A DNA stretch of 64,000 bases, taken from the NCBI GenBank assembly GCA_948099385.1, contig CANUEZ040000151.1, positions 5,402,001 to 5,466,000 on the forward strand. Reading direction: 5' to 3'. This stretch comes from Fasciola hepatica. Taxonomy: Eukaryota > Platyhelminthes > Trematoda > Plagiorchiida > Fasciolidae. A program made the translations under genes and the position numbers. Below are positions 46,595 through 58,757 of the stretch, piece after piece (position 1 is the stretch's first letter; every line of letters starts with the position of its first letter). The notes under the pieces are model-generated. The model ran no database searches. It worked only from the letters and a program-made list of their open reading frames with translations, and was not told the origin of the DNA.

Positions 46595-47809
46595 TCATCA
46601 GTGTTGTAATGTTTGTGATGCATGTTGCGCCTTCAAAGTGTAAAATGCTGTTGCAGGACTGCGTTAGCTCAACGCCAGACTTCGTGTTGGCAGGGAAAGC
46701 TCTTGCTGAAGTAGATAAGTTTTGTTACCTGAGCAGTTATATTTCACTAGGTGTACAGATATCGGATGAAGTGTCATCGCGTATACAGTAGGCGCGTTCG
46801 GTTTTTGCCAACCTCAGCCATTTGTGGACCTCCGATTGTCTGTGAAGGATCAAGTGTACACTGCGGCAGTTAGGTATGTTATACTAAACAGCTCAGAAAC
46901 ATGGCCGTTAGGGTAGAAGGTAGGCGAAGACTGAACGTGTTCGAGCATCGATGTCTCCGTAGCACTGCTCGAATATGTTGAGAACACTGTGTCAGAAATG
47001 CTTATATAAGACACAGGGTGGTGGGAAACAGTGGTTATTCATTGGAATAAGCACTAAATCTGAATAGGTTAAAATGGATGGGGCGTGCTACGCATGCCCA
47101 TCCATAGACTTCTTCGGTGTACGCTGTCTCACGAGGCATGCAGCGGTTGGAAAGTGGGTCGAGGTGGTCAGGGTATGTTAGACTTCTGGGTTGGGGTTCA
47201 CGCGACCCGCGTACCAGATGGCTGCAGACATCAAGTGACATGGCTAGGTGTCGCGGTCAGTGGCGTAGTTGCATTCACACTGTTTCTTTGTCCTGCTGAT
47301 TTCCACTTCTTACTTGGCTTTCGGTTATTTTTGACAACCCGATCAATGTGGGTAACACACTAATGCGGGATGATTCGTTTAGCGTCGTCCACCGTATGTC
47401 GGCAAACCGCTGTAAGGTGGTCAGACAACGAATCCTCTGTACGGCAGAGGCGATCGAAACCATGTTACGCAGACTGATCCTGTGCTCGCAGAAACAGTTC
47501 ACCAAGACACTACGGCTTCCGTGGCCGAAGGTTTACGTGATGTTGGGACACACGCAAGGCTGAAGATCCTGGTGGTTAATGCGCGGACACAAATGCAACG
47601 GAAACAGATGTGACACTGGGTTTTGTGCTTTTACGCTATAACTCTTGATCACATATTTTTTGAGCAACGCTAAAACTTTGCATGTGTACTGTGCTAACCT
47701 GAAGAGAAGAACCAAAACGACCTTACGTCTTCTTAATTCAGATTATGGGAATTTCCCACCATACCGTGTATTCTATTCCGTCTTACAAGGTATAGTAAGA
47801 AAACTCTCC

Positions 47810-48125
47810 TGCATTCTAACCATCTCGGTTTAGTAACACATAACAGACAGTTTATATATGATAGGTGAAGATCGTAAACAAAACCTTCAACAAAAAAGTA
47901 TTGGTTCACTTGCCATTGATTAGCGCTTCATCTAGCTGGTTATTCTGATGGCAAACTGAAGGCTGATTCGGCTCCGGTTGGCCACTGATTGGTCCATTGC
48001 TCCGCTTCGCTGACCACAGTCTTGTCCTCGATTCTGGACAAGCGACGACATGCTTTCTGCCTGCCAAACTATCGATCTTCTTCTCTAGGTTCAACCCGAC
48101 CCTGTGTTTTGAACAAACGAGGACG
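47810..48125 (+). repeat. Dispersed repeat D, copy 2
   Basis: Same order of landmarks as copy 1: accatctcggttta, a TATA-like box, cattgattagcgcttc, ttggccactgattggtcc, cttgtcctcgattctggaca, atcgatctt and gttcaacccgaccc. Confidence 0.6.
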
Positions 48126-48324
48126 TAGTCTATACTAAACCAACCAGACCGTCTATAAGCGACGTGTGTGTGTGTCAAAACCCTCAAAGTATATTTGTAA
48201 CTTTTCTTACTTACCGAACCCACAAACAGATGAGTACATAAACTACTGAAATACTTTGTGGACCGTATTCACTTTCTTCTCTGTTTATGCCCTTTTTTCC
48301 ATTTCCGTCTTTCCGTTTGTGCAG

Positions 48325-48544
48325 GTGTGAGGGTGTTTGTCACTCCAGGTACCATTCGTACAAAGCCCTTCGAAATGTTTCAATTTGAATGCACGTCATC
48401 CGCACCCGGCACGACGCCAACAGTGTACTTTGATGGGGCTCCGGTAGACTCAGATCCACGATTTGTGGTGTTACGGCCGACAACGGAACGCGTGATTGTC
48501 CAAGCTCCACAAGGTGTACCGGATCACGGTGGTCACTTATTTAG
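48325..48544 (+). CDS. Exon 14: Ig-like domain 5 (subtype II)
   Basis: Acceptor gtttgtgcag, donor gtgtgt, 220 nt, phase 1 in and phase 2 out. Encodes VRVFVTPGTIRTKPFEMFQF, the B-strand cysteine in FECTSS, VYFDGAPVDSDPRFVV, RPTTERVIVQAPQGVPDHGG and the start of the F strand. DHGGHLF before the cysteine is nearer the usual Ig DxGxYxC pattern than the other copies here, which supports the Ig assignment. The closing cysteine follows on the exon at 49414. Confidence 0.88.
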
Positions 48545-49413
48545 GTGTGTTTCAAGTCAAGTATATGCTTTATACACCCGAAGGTGGATATATTTAGCAG
48601 CTACATAATCACTTCCAATTGCAAAATTATACAAAAAGTGATCTTGGTACGAGCATACAGATGTTTATAGCAAAATCGTGTAGATTACGTAGAAATACAT
48701 TTACTGAGATCGAGGTGAAGGGGTGCGACTCGTCAACCAGTAACCTACCGGAGAACGTTACACATGAACTGATGTGTTGGCACATCATAAGATGGGTTAA
48801 CTGATTTCAAGGCATACCACTCCCCCTAGATAAGTGCTTCGGAGAACATACAATTAGCTTAAACTCTTTAACGAGCAATTCAGGGAATATCACAGGAGAA
48901 GCATGGAACCAGTGGGGTAGAATGCAAAACTAAAAAGTTTTCGGATGAGATGGAGTTCAGTACCAAACTACTTAAGTCTCAAAACATAAAACGTAAGCCG
49001 TATATCTTCAGGACGACCGCGATGACATGTTCACAACAAGAAAGGTCACGAGTATTGATAACACCGAGGTTCTTCACTGATGAACTGTTTCCTGTGCGCT
49101 CACCGTTATCGAACAAGGAGGGAGTGGATTCCAAAAGATTGGAATACGTAATCCCAATACCAATAATCGCATCATCGGCATGCTTTATCAGCATGCAGTC
49201 GTCCTAGACAGGTATACAGGAGATATACGTAGAAAACAAAAACGAAGATAGGACTGTTCATTGTAAGAAACCTTGCCAGGATAGAAACATGAAGTAGATT
49301 TTACCACGAAATTGTGTAAACTGTTGTCGACTAGAAAAGTGTTTCCGTTCCCAACAGTGCAGCTACTGTAATGTACCATACAAAACGTTTTCACATACTT
49401 TTCACCGTCTCAG
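48545..49413. other. Intron between exons 14 and 15
   Basis: 869 nt. Holds a possible decayed LINE RT piece on the minus strand (48975-49205); the rest is unremarkable. Confidence 0.7.
48975..49205 (-). mobile_element. Possible LINE reverse-transcriptase fragment (CR1/Jockey-like)
   Basis: The minus-strand frame reads DCMLIKHADDAIIGI and, further on, SSVKNLGVINTRDLS and HVIAVVLKIYGL. This resembles the YADD catalytic box followed by the KDLGV...DLSF...HI region of CR1/Jockey-type RTs, with the linking part shortened. Not the RTE family seen elsewhere here. Short and diverged, so tentative. Confidence 0.4.
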
Positions 49414-49580
49414 ATGTGTTTCAGTAACTGGCACCGGCAAAGATGTAGAAGTTCAAGTGGAAAGTGAATGCCCAGCGGGCCAATATCAGTGTGTTGGTGG
49501 TCGATGTATTCCCGCAACTGCAATCTGTGATGGTCGAACTGACTGTCCCGATGGATCTGATGAAAACCCGTCAAACTGTG
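49414..49580 (+). CDS. Exon 15: end of Ig-like 5 plus LDLa domain 10
   Basis: Acceptor accgtctcag (a second AG nine bases further in, tgtttcag, would lose the Ig cysteine and break phase). Encodes the closing Cys, [16 protein letters not shown], then [37 protein letters not shown]. Donor gtaagt; 167 nt. All LDLa cysteines and calcium ligands are present. With exon 14 it forms a two-exon cassette whose introns are 869 nt inside and more than 9 kb after. Confidence 0.9.
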
Positions 49581-50239
49581 GTAAGTGCAATGGTTCTTAT
49601 TGAATTTCAGCGTTCTGCATCAATGCAGGCCTCGAGGGCCTACCGCGCTCTGAGACTTGAACCGGGGAACCATTTAAGATCGCAGTAGGTCAGACGTGAT
49701 AATGAGCCGAGCGACAGATAGCGTGTGGTCCACCCACATGCGCGCGTGGACGTGTGCACCCGATGAAATCAACAAACCAAATGACGACTCGTTGACTGCT
49801 TGTGTTGCACCATCAAATGCACTGTCAAGCGCTTTTCAGAGTATTAGAACCTACTGATACGTAGTTTGAAAGAATGCCAAGCACTCCACGATAGCCACAT
49901 CTGCATTGTGATATCAGAAGGAGTATGTGGCATGTGAAAACGTTTTAAAAACCGTGGAACACCTGTTGTGTTCGCTACGCTTCCTCTTCATTGTGAGTTA
50001 TTTTCTTGCTCAGGTACTGTTGTCCGGTGACCAAACCTGATCCCATTAGTCACAATCGGAATATGAGTCATACGGCTTAGTAACCAAACAACAATGTCGA
50101 TAAATAAAAGTCATTCATGAACTCTACCATAATGACCAGCAAAAGTTTGACTGATGGTACCAGAACTTTCCGTAGAAGAAACCGAAGTAGTTGGTCTGTA
50201 TACTTACGGAGCTAGATTTTCATATTTGTGAGTGTAAAG

Positions 50240-50315
50240 CCGGCGGTGGCCAAAGGGTCATCACGGTGGACTTTAGGAAGTTCCGCCCCGTGTTCAAATC
50301 CTGCAGCCGCTAGTC
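50240..50315 (+). repeat. tRNA-derived SINE head
   Basis: Reads cggcggtggccaaaggg (A-box-like), gtggactttagg, then cgtgttcaaatcctgc (B-box) with tRNA-like spacing. Aligns with the minus-strand copy at 60262-60350. Confidence 0.5.
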
Positions 50316-52419
50316 ACCCCAAGTGGAAACCTCTGATTGGCCGCACCACCCCTCCTGAAATACTATACCAGTATTGTGAGACAAAAATGAATTAAATAAC
50401 CCAAGATTAAAAAATCAATATAAATGATGCTCATGCAAGTACGTTATAATTGATGTTTGATGTTCGGATGAGTTGTCGGACGGGTAACAGAAACGAGTCA
50501 TATTGCGCATCCGAATTTCGGTGAACTGTTGCAGATGAAATAATCGTTATAGTCGCGATATGAGCGAACGAAATCGGTACCAGCATCACAAAACCAACTG
50601 TACGTTTGTGAAGTTAGGGTATATTTTGTAGATTATTTATGGTTTCGTAGGGGCCGCTCTGGGAAAGTGATCGAATGATCTAGATCACTGATTTATATAC
50701 TATATTGCGGGTTTTTTCTGAGTAGTCAATAGAGCTTAATCGAGATAGAAAGCCGTCACGCGAATTTCAAAAGTCTGACGAACTGTGCCTTGTGTGCAAT
50801 GTATGTGCGTGTGTAATTGTCATATTCAAATTTCACCGGTGTCTATTGAAAAGCATGACGAAGCCAGTCACAGCTAGCTTCGATGTGGGAACCAATCAGA
50901 CCAATGGGCTGTTTGAATCCACAGGTTGGTGCGTACATGCATATCCTTCGAAATGCAGCATGCGGAAAAGGAGCTGCGAGATAGTCCTAACTTACGTTAA
51001 AATCAGTGTCCGCTCCACAGATTCGAACCCTATCTATATGAGTGAGTTATAGACAGCTGAATAAGTAACTGGTTCGTTAGGAGCGCCGCTGGTTAGGATT
51101 TTGTACGACTGATCACTCCAAGTTTTGGGCTCGTGTTCGTCAATTCTTATCAGTGATGTGGCACTTCCATGTAGTCATAAGAACTTCGTCAGTAGTTTTA
51201 ATGAGGTGAGAAAATCACACAGTAGCCCTAACTTGCAGGATGCTGAGGAGGTACTAAGCGTTATTCGAAACAGTGGCAAGGTACTGCATAAAGTACGCGC
51301 ACTAGGCTCAAAAGAGCGTCGTTTACGACAGGATACATACGGTGGTCTTTTCAATTACAGTAACGGAACGTTATTACAGGATACTGGAGCGTGAAATGTT
51401 CCCGTGGTCTGAATTTACACTACGTCTTCTAAATTCAGACTATTAGTAGGCAAAATTCAGGTGTACAAGGACGAATTCTGGTGGAAAAATAATGAATGAG
51501 TGTATTAGTAATTTCAAACTTGCGAGCCCCCTTTGGTAACCTTACCGTGTAGAGTTGTATTTGCCTATAAAGCAGCAATGCGCACTGATTTTGTGTATTA
51601 CTCCAGTGAAAAAAGGGAATGGTCTAGCTGTCTGGGATCTAGGGGCTAAATAACCCTGGCACACATCAGTTTTAGGTACCGCTCCTACATCACGGCCACG
51701 ACAAACCTTTTTAATAAAATATTTGACAATATTCCAACTAATTAGCCAATAACACTTATGAAATACTTTTTCAATTTTCCCCCTGAACTTGATCAGGTTC
51801 GACTAAAAGTCAGATTGTTAGACTATTCCCATCGAGCACATTTAGAGGAGAGAAATTGACGAACAGGCTCGTTTTCAGTGATTAGTACTCTGGCTGTTAA
51901 ATCACAATATAATAGGGCGAGTTAAGAGATTGGACCGGTTAGACAAATAGGAAGTGATAGAGATTGATGAAGACAAAAATAGAAAGGAAACAATTGTAAT
52001 CCAGGCTTGAGTCAAGACCGGATGTGAATTGTTCCTCACGTATAATGTCGATTTGAATGCAGCTTGAATCTTTCGGCCACAGGAAATGATCATTTGGTTG
52101 AGGAATAGTACAGTTAGTGTAAATTATTTTTCCGAATGTTATTAACAATAAAACGTATGCTAAATTGCGTACGTTATCGTCATTTGGTTTTCTTTAGTTT
52201 TTCAGTTCCACTGATTTACTTCTTACGAGCAGGATATTTGATTACCCCAAGAACCATCCACGGGAAATGTCTAAAACTGACTTCCGTCATAACTTATTCA
52301 CCTGTCCATTAACACTTGCCCCAGCATGTCCATCCTTATTCGCTGAAATAAGGTGAGATATATCCGTCACTATTCTCCAGGACACATAGTGTAGATCTTC
52401 AACAAACCATTGGAAGGTA

Positions 52420-52492
52420 GTCCGTATAGTCTGGTGGTTGAGGTGTTCGACTCGCCATCGTTCACCCCGGCTTCGAATCCCAGTGGAGGCTC
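52420..52492 (+). repeat. tRNA-like sequence / SINE head
   Basis: tatagtctggtggttgagg resembles a D-arm with A box, followed by gttcgactcgcc and ccggcttcgaatcccagtgg (T-arm with B box). The overall size is about that of a tRNA, but the acceptor stem does not pair well, so a SINE head or pseudo-tRNA is preferred. Confidence 0.5.
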
Positions 52493-53462
52493 AGTAGATG
52501 TGCACTGCTGATGATTCCTCACAAGGGAGAAACAGCTGCCTTCCGATGGTTAGTTGATACTGCATACTGAATCATAGTATGCACATCTCATTTTAGTTGT
52601 GGGTCAGTGATCACAGAATTAACTTGGGTCTACCGTGCAATCTATTGGATGTTGATACTTCGTCCGTGATGAATAACGGACCGTGGGTGTTCGACTTATT
52701 GTAAAACCGACAGTGAACAAACCAAATCTTCCACTGCTACATAATTCTTCCAAACCTCATTCCATAGAATATAAGGGCGTATGATAAGATACCAAACCCT
52801 AAAACGTGATGGCCCATCCGAACTTCGAGGGAGACCAGCAGTTGTGATTCTGGGTTTAAAGAACTACAGAAGAATTCAAACAATACCTGTTTTGAACTGT
52901 TTCTAGTGTAATGCGTGCCGCAGTATGAACACTGAGATCACCATATAGAATCCAAGGTAGTGGCCTTTTCGCCTTGTTAGGAATCATCATGAATAGCATG
53001 CTGAACAAGTCCCACCTATGATTCATGATAGTGAGTCTCACGTAGCAACCGTTACGTTGCTCGAATCGGATCTCAGTGGCTTGCTTCACACCAACAATAC
53101 GTGATATCAGCTTTCCAAAGGATAAATGGACTCCCCTAGTCTGACATTCTGATTGCTCCATGGATCCATTTTCATTGACTGCCACGTTCGTACGTACGAG
53201 CGCACCATGTGTCCGACAAAACAATTAGCCAATCACATATTGCTACCCACTGGACCGCCTTGCTTAGCAGTGCTGCAAACTTGACCAACCTGACTTGTAG
53301 ATTAAAACTGGTTCACACTGCTCATTCTTCGGCACTTCGTCACTACTTACGTGCGAGTTAAACGGATTTCTTATGTACCGTATGCTATCATCAGTCGCGT
53401 ATACAGTGTCTCATACGTGACACCCGAAAGGTTACCGCTCGCAGGCGGTAAACAAGTCATGT

Positions 53463-54241
53463 AAAGTTCAAAGAGCTACGTGCTCTGCTGTGATTGGTAT
53501 CGGAATTCTGTTCCCTCGTGGACTAAAGTTCTGACGGTCCCAAGGCCCACGTAACAGACAGGTCTTGGTTGGAAGCTGAGTGACCGATTGAGTGCGTCTG
53601 TGTGCGTGCGCACGCGTGCATAAGTTGCATCAGTAGCGAAATGCTGCGAGGTTGATTATCGATCGCGATGGGGCTGTTGATTATACCTAGGTGGTCAATC
53701 TATGCATGTCACACAACATGGAAAGGCCGAATTGCGTTATAGTTTATACAACATGAATCCGCTTAACATCCGTTCTTTCCAGTCATAGGTATCAATCGCA
53801 TAAATTCCAGGTTGTTTTACCTAGACTATTGTGAAGAGCAAATTAAATTCCAACTTATTTTCGATCAAAAATCATTCGCCTTATTCTCTCCAGTGCTGGA
53901 ATACTTTGCTGAGTGACCTCGAATGCTTTCTAAAGCTTTATGTGACATGCCTTTGGCTGTGACCGTCTTCGGCCGACGCATTTCATTCTGACTTCAATCG
54001 ATCCCGTTTCTTCGAATCTGTTCATTAGTCTGCAATCTACAACCCGATTGCGATCGATAATCAACCCCGCAGCATTTCGCTACTAATGCAACTTATGCAC
54101 GCGTGCGCACGCTCACAGACGCACTCAGCTTCCAACCAAGACCTGTCTGTTACGTGAGCCTTAGGACCGTCGGAACTTTAGACTACGAGGGAACTGAATT
54201 CCGATACCAATCACAGCAGAACACGTAGCTCTTTGCACTTT
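53463..54241. repeat. Long inverted repeat (about 200-nt arms, 380-nt centre)
   Basis: 53463-53668 and 54050-54241 are reverse complements with few mismatches; long exact stretches include acagacaggtcttggttgga and cgcacgcgtgcataagttgc. One arm has an extra 11 nt. The outer end of the right arm coincides with the 3' terminus of the LINE that begins at 54242. No transposase is visible. Confidence 0.75.
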
Positions 54242-57200
54242 CAGTTTCAATTTATTCAACCATTAAACTCGTACTTTTGTGTTCTGGTTTCGGTTGCTAC
54301 CTTCCGGCATCGTCCAGTAAACGGCATAATGAACAGAAGCATACAGTGAAAGATTAAAAAATCAAAGTAATAAGTGAAAATGAACAGGACAATGAAAGAG
54401 TCCGAATGCAACTACGCCATTGGCCGCGACACCTAGCTATATCACTCAATATGTCCAACAATTTGGTAGGTGGGTCGTGTGGACCCAACATTGGAAGTCT
54501 AACACGTCCTACGTGGCCAAGTCAACCGTTCAAGGTTTTCATACCTTCTTGCCATGTCATGGACTGATCACCTCGACCTATCTTCCAACCACTGCCTGCC
54601 TCAGAGAACAGTGTACGCCGAGGAAGTCTGTCGATGGGCATGCGTAACACATGTCCCAATCAACTTAACCTGTTTAGATTCAGTACTTGATCCAGGGACT
54701 GATCTCTGGTTCCCAACGTATTACGCTTAACCTCATCATTGCTGATACCGTGTTCCCACCATACTCGGGCAATGCTGCCCAGACATCGGTGCTCGAATAC
54801 CGACAGTCTTCGTCTATCTTCTATCCTCACCGGCCATGTTCCTGAACCGTATAAAAGAACGGACCTAACAGCCACATTGTACACTCTACGCTGAACAGAC
54901 AGTTGGATGTCACGCCGGCGCCACCGATGACGGAGTTTGGTAAAAGCCAAACGCGCCTTCTGTATACGCGATGACACTTCATCCGATAATTATCCACCTG
55001 GTGTGATGCAGCTACTCAGGTAACAGAATTTATCCACATCAGTTAGAACTCCCCCTACCAAGCAGATGTTTGGTGTTGAACCAACTCAGTGCTGCAACAA
55101 CATTTTTCCACTTTGAAGGTGCAAAACTCATCCCAAACATTGCTACACTGTTGTTTTGGCTATCTAAGAGAGCTTGCAGCTTACCTCGGTCTTCACTCAG
55201 AAGAACAATATCATCCCCGTATTGCAAGTTAGACAGTTTACTGTCTGAGCGAAGACCGATGCCGTTATTTTCACACGGGGATAGGGTCATCTCAAGAATC
55301 AATTCAATTACCAAATTGAAGAGGAAGAGCGAAGGAGGATGAACACTACTTCTCGTGGTGAATTCGGGTGAAAGTTCGCCGTAAGCACGAACTCAGCTTC
55401 GGCTGTTTGCACACAAGCATTGGAAATCATTAAATTTCTCTGGCACACCCTCTAATGAGAGGCAGAACCAGAAAATTGTGCGGTCGACTGAATCGAATGC
55501 CATTTTTAGATCAAGAAAGATAGAGATTGTTGGCCTACAAAATATGTGCCTGTGCTCGAAGGTTTGCTGAAGAGTAAAGATGTGGTGAATACAACCCCGT
55601 CCGGGTCTGAAACTGGCTTGATTCTCAAGAGTACACATTTCGCGGGTACTGGCTAATCTCTGGAGAATAAGGTCGGTGAGCATTTTAGATGTATTTCTTA
55701 CCAATCCATTTCCTCTGTGGTTTTCACAAGATGACCTGACACGTTTCTTGTAAATCTGCACAGTCACCGATCCACACCATTTCCTAGGAATCCGCTCACT
55801 ATCCCATATTACCCGGAGGAGTTTTGTTAACTCCGAAAGCAAAGCTTTGCCTCCATCCTTGAAAAAAGATGGAAACAATACCTTCGGTCCAGCGGCTTTG
55901 TACTTCTTTAAATAACCGATCTTCCGGATAACCTCCATTCATGATGGAGAAGTGATATATGCCTGAATCGTTTCTCCGGCAAGTATATTCTTAAGGCCCA
56001 CTATTGAAGTGGGCCAGCTTAGCTGTTCCTTAAAGTGCTTTGTCCAAAGGTCCAAACGACGTTCCTGAGACAGCCGTCGGATTTCTCTATTAACTCATTT
56101 TTCCCGGGCTTCCATGGACCGGTGAAGGTTGCGAGTATTGCCAATGGAGGCAACCTTTTTTCCATTTCCGTACATTGCGCAATGCACCATTGCTCGCGGA
56201 CATTCCTCAGGCTCCTAGTTAGTTGGCGTCTCTGGGATTTACGCACTTCAGTGAATGTAGCATCCGGATGGATGGAGGTGCGAGCACCCAACAGAGCAGC
56301 TGATGTCGAAGATACCCATCGTTTGCGAGACCGGCTTGGACCAGTGTCCTGGGTGGCATTTGAAGCGGCATATATGACTTCCTTGATCTGTTCCCAGCGT
56401 ATATCTCAGCCCTGGACATCCGGCTGCTTAGCTAAATGTGTAGAAAATCCCGCCTGAAAAGTAGATTTCCGGTTATCATCCAGAAGCAACGGTGCAGAAC
56501 AGATGGCTTTTGCGATAGTACGGCCACGGACCAGACGTAAACAGAGGTGAGCACACACCAAGACGTGATCTCAGTCCACAGGCGTAGACCGAAATGAACG
56601 ACAATCTTCATTTGACCCATTCCAGCGGTGACCAATGACGATATGGTCAATCCCAATCCGACGTTGTGAAGGCATAGGAGGACGTCAAGTGTGTCTATGC
56701 CGCTTTTTGTGACAGAAACAACCTGTTGTCGGACTACAATCGGATGAGACGATCACTGCTCTCAATGAGATCGGCTGGGCTAGCAATTGGACCTCCGATA
56801 TGCCCTTCGGAATCTCCTAAACGGCCAACTTGGGCGTTGAAATCCCCAGCAGTGACCACCACATCTGTTGAACGCACGTCTCAGAGCAACTGAGACAAAT
56901 CCAGATAGAATTTCTCCCTGGTCTCAAAGGAACTGCAGTCAGTGGGCGCGTACACAGACACGACGAATAAGCATCCATGCTTCAGTTCGTAGTTGTTGAC
57001 ATGAACAGAACCGTCCAAGCGAACGAACACAAACAACTGCTGACTGGAATCCAGTCCAGAAGTGCACACTCAGCTTTCACGCTCAAATCAATCTCAGAGC
57101 CAGCCTGACCACGAGCACCAGACACCGGATTTCTCGACACACGAAGAGTGAATCGACAAACTGAGATTGTATCCGGGTTGCGAAGACTAATCACAAAAAT

Positions 57201-58140
57201 GGAGTCTTGTCTGCGTGATTCAGAGATACAGCGCAGATCTATTTTAAGTGTCAAGAGTTCTAGCGAGAGCAGTCTGTTGCCTTATCTGTCATAATGTACG
57301 GACGTTGAAGGTAGTCAAATAAAGTGAACTTTAAGGTTTCAGGAGTGCTTCTGATTTACACCCAACTCATGAATTACTGCATTCTTCAGAGCCGCAACTA
57401 CCCGTGGCGTTTTGCATCGACCCTAAATGAAAGAAGGGGAAATCGGTAAAGCCGTTTATAGGAAAGATACTAGAGGCTTCTGGGCAAACAGTATTTCGCG
57501 ACTGCCCACACCGCAGAGCGGGTTTTCTCTGAGAACCGAAACCAGAGCCTTTGACTCAAAAGGCTGACCCACAAGGCAGTGGGGCGTTGACCCAGCACGG
57601 GAACGTGACCGAAACACCCGTGAATTGATTTTTTCTGGTTTGTCACGTGAAATCTGATTGTAGCATGCGTTCTGTCTTGTCTTCGCTGGTACTTTGTTAT
57701 TAATCCGCCCTTCGGATTCGATTCTCAGCCCCATGCACCCAATGGAGCGAGCGGAACGTGGAAGGGGTAGCATCCTTTGGGCTGGGGGCTGCCTAGCTTA
57801 GGCGAGCAATAGCTGCCCAATGAAGTGCAATGACTTATCCCACCATCGCGCGAAACCCCAGGTACTCCACTCCTATGTTCATCTAGTGGAGGTTTTTCAC
57901 CCAGTAAACTGCTTTCTCTGTTTATTTACTGGAGTGTCCTCTCTAGGAGCACAGTGGGTAGAACCAGGTGTTGCCGATCAACTGGTTCAGAGACTGGACT
58001 TCGTTTGGTCTCTACCCATCGACCTGTCAGGTGTGATTGCACCTCCGGCTTAAGAAAGCCATCCTTCATAGATCTTAGGGTCACGGGTCACACAAACCAT
58101 CACACCACGTTAAGGTGCAGTCTCGTCGTTGCGCCCATAC
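54242..58140 (-). mobile_element. RTE-type LINE, near full length, - strand, inactive
   Basis: Read on the minus strand from about 58140: non-coding 5' part shared with 43828-44090; an APE-type endonuclease (TLKIDLRCISESRRQDS, ARGQAGSEIDLSV, FVVSVYAPTDCSSFETREKF); a linker; then the RT (ENQASFRPGRGC, FLDLKMAFDSVDRTIFW, YGDDIVLLSED, VLLYGSGTWPVRIEDRRR) and a 3' end ttgaataaattgaaactga. The frame is broken several times. The RT is nearly the same as the copy at 31343, pointing to recent activity of this family. Flatworm annotation pipelines often mislabel this endonuclease as craniofacial development protein 2. Confidence 0.87.
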
Positions 58141-58757
58141 ACCGCTGGTATCGGACGGTAAGATATCTCAAGTACGGAAATCCCAACCGGGTCATGAAAA
58201 GCAGTAAATCGAATTGTAATAGCTTCCATTATAACATAGATCCTTATAAATATTCAGCTCCAGGCTCATTTCTCAAACATTTGTTGCAACCAGTAACTTT
58301 TTTCCATAAACGAACTCGTACGAGACACTGTGTGCTTCGCGCGTGGCGTGAAACGTTAACACATTAACACGACATCAGATGATCTGTAGATTTTGTGTAC
58401 TGATTAGTGTAACAAGCTATCCAACTCGCTGGTGCATACATTCTTATTAGTCCTGTTCGTTACCACGCTTGGCCTATGAGAACCTTATGAAAGTCTTCAC
58501 TCTAGTTCTCAGGGTCCAGTTGCTGGTTATCGCTATTAATGCTGTGGGCCTTCGAAGTTATGAAATGAACTCCATCCGCTACGCTCTTGTGCAAGCTTGT
58601 AATAGTTGAACAAACCTGAATTGTAACCTAGGTTACTTTGTTCCTTTAGTGTGAGTGACGAGGTCGCACAGCGGGGTTATATTATGCCTTACAGTCTCTA
58701 TTTCCAACCGTGTTCTTTCATTCCCCCTGTTTGATTGATTGGTTGATGAAAATACAG

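Larger units (their letters stand above)
43828..47340 (+). mobile_element. RTE-type LINE, long but decayed, carrying two insertions
   Basis: Starts with the non-coding 5' segment (43828-44090) also found inverted at 57950-58130, then endonuclease pieces (VYAPIACSFSETKDEFYHDL, VVVIADNFNAHVGRSRD) and an RT in several frames (RSSVLHGCPLSPSLFNLV, YGDDIVLLSEDPD). It ends near 47340 after the C-terminal region. The APE-type endonuclease has VIADNFNAHVG where VAGDFNAQVG is usual. Frames are broken many times, so it is more decayed than the copies at 31343 and 54242. Two segments of about 290 nt at 44965 and about 46310 interrupt it. Confidence 0.8.
43207..48324. other. Intron between exons 13 and 14
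   Basis: 5.1 kb, mostly an RTE LINE with two nested insertions (43828-47340) and then repeat D copy 2. 43210-43820 and 47350-47800 show nothing recognised. Confidence 0.7.
49581..58757. other. Intron between exons 15 and 16
   Basis: 9.2 kb, the longest in the window. Two tRNA-like SINE heads, a truncated repeat A piece (51850-51925), an inverted repeat (53463-54241) and a long minus-strand RTE LINE (54242-58140). 50320-51840 and 52510-53460 hold nothing recognised except an unexplained 122-codon minus-strand ORF at 52856-53224. Confidence 0.65.
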
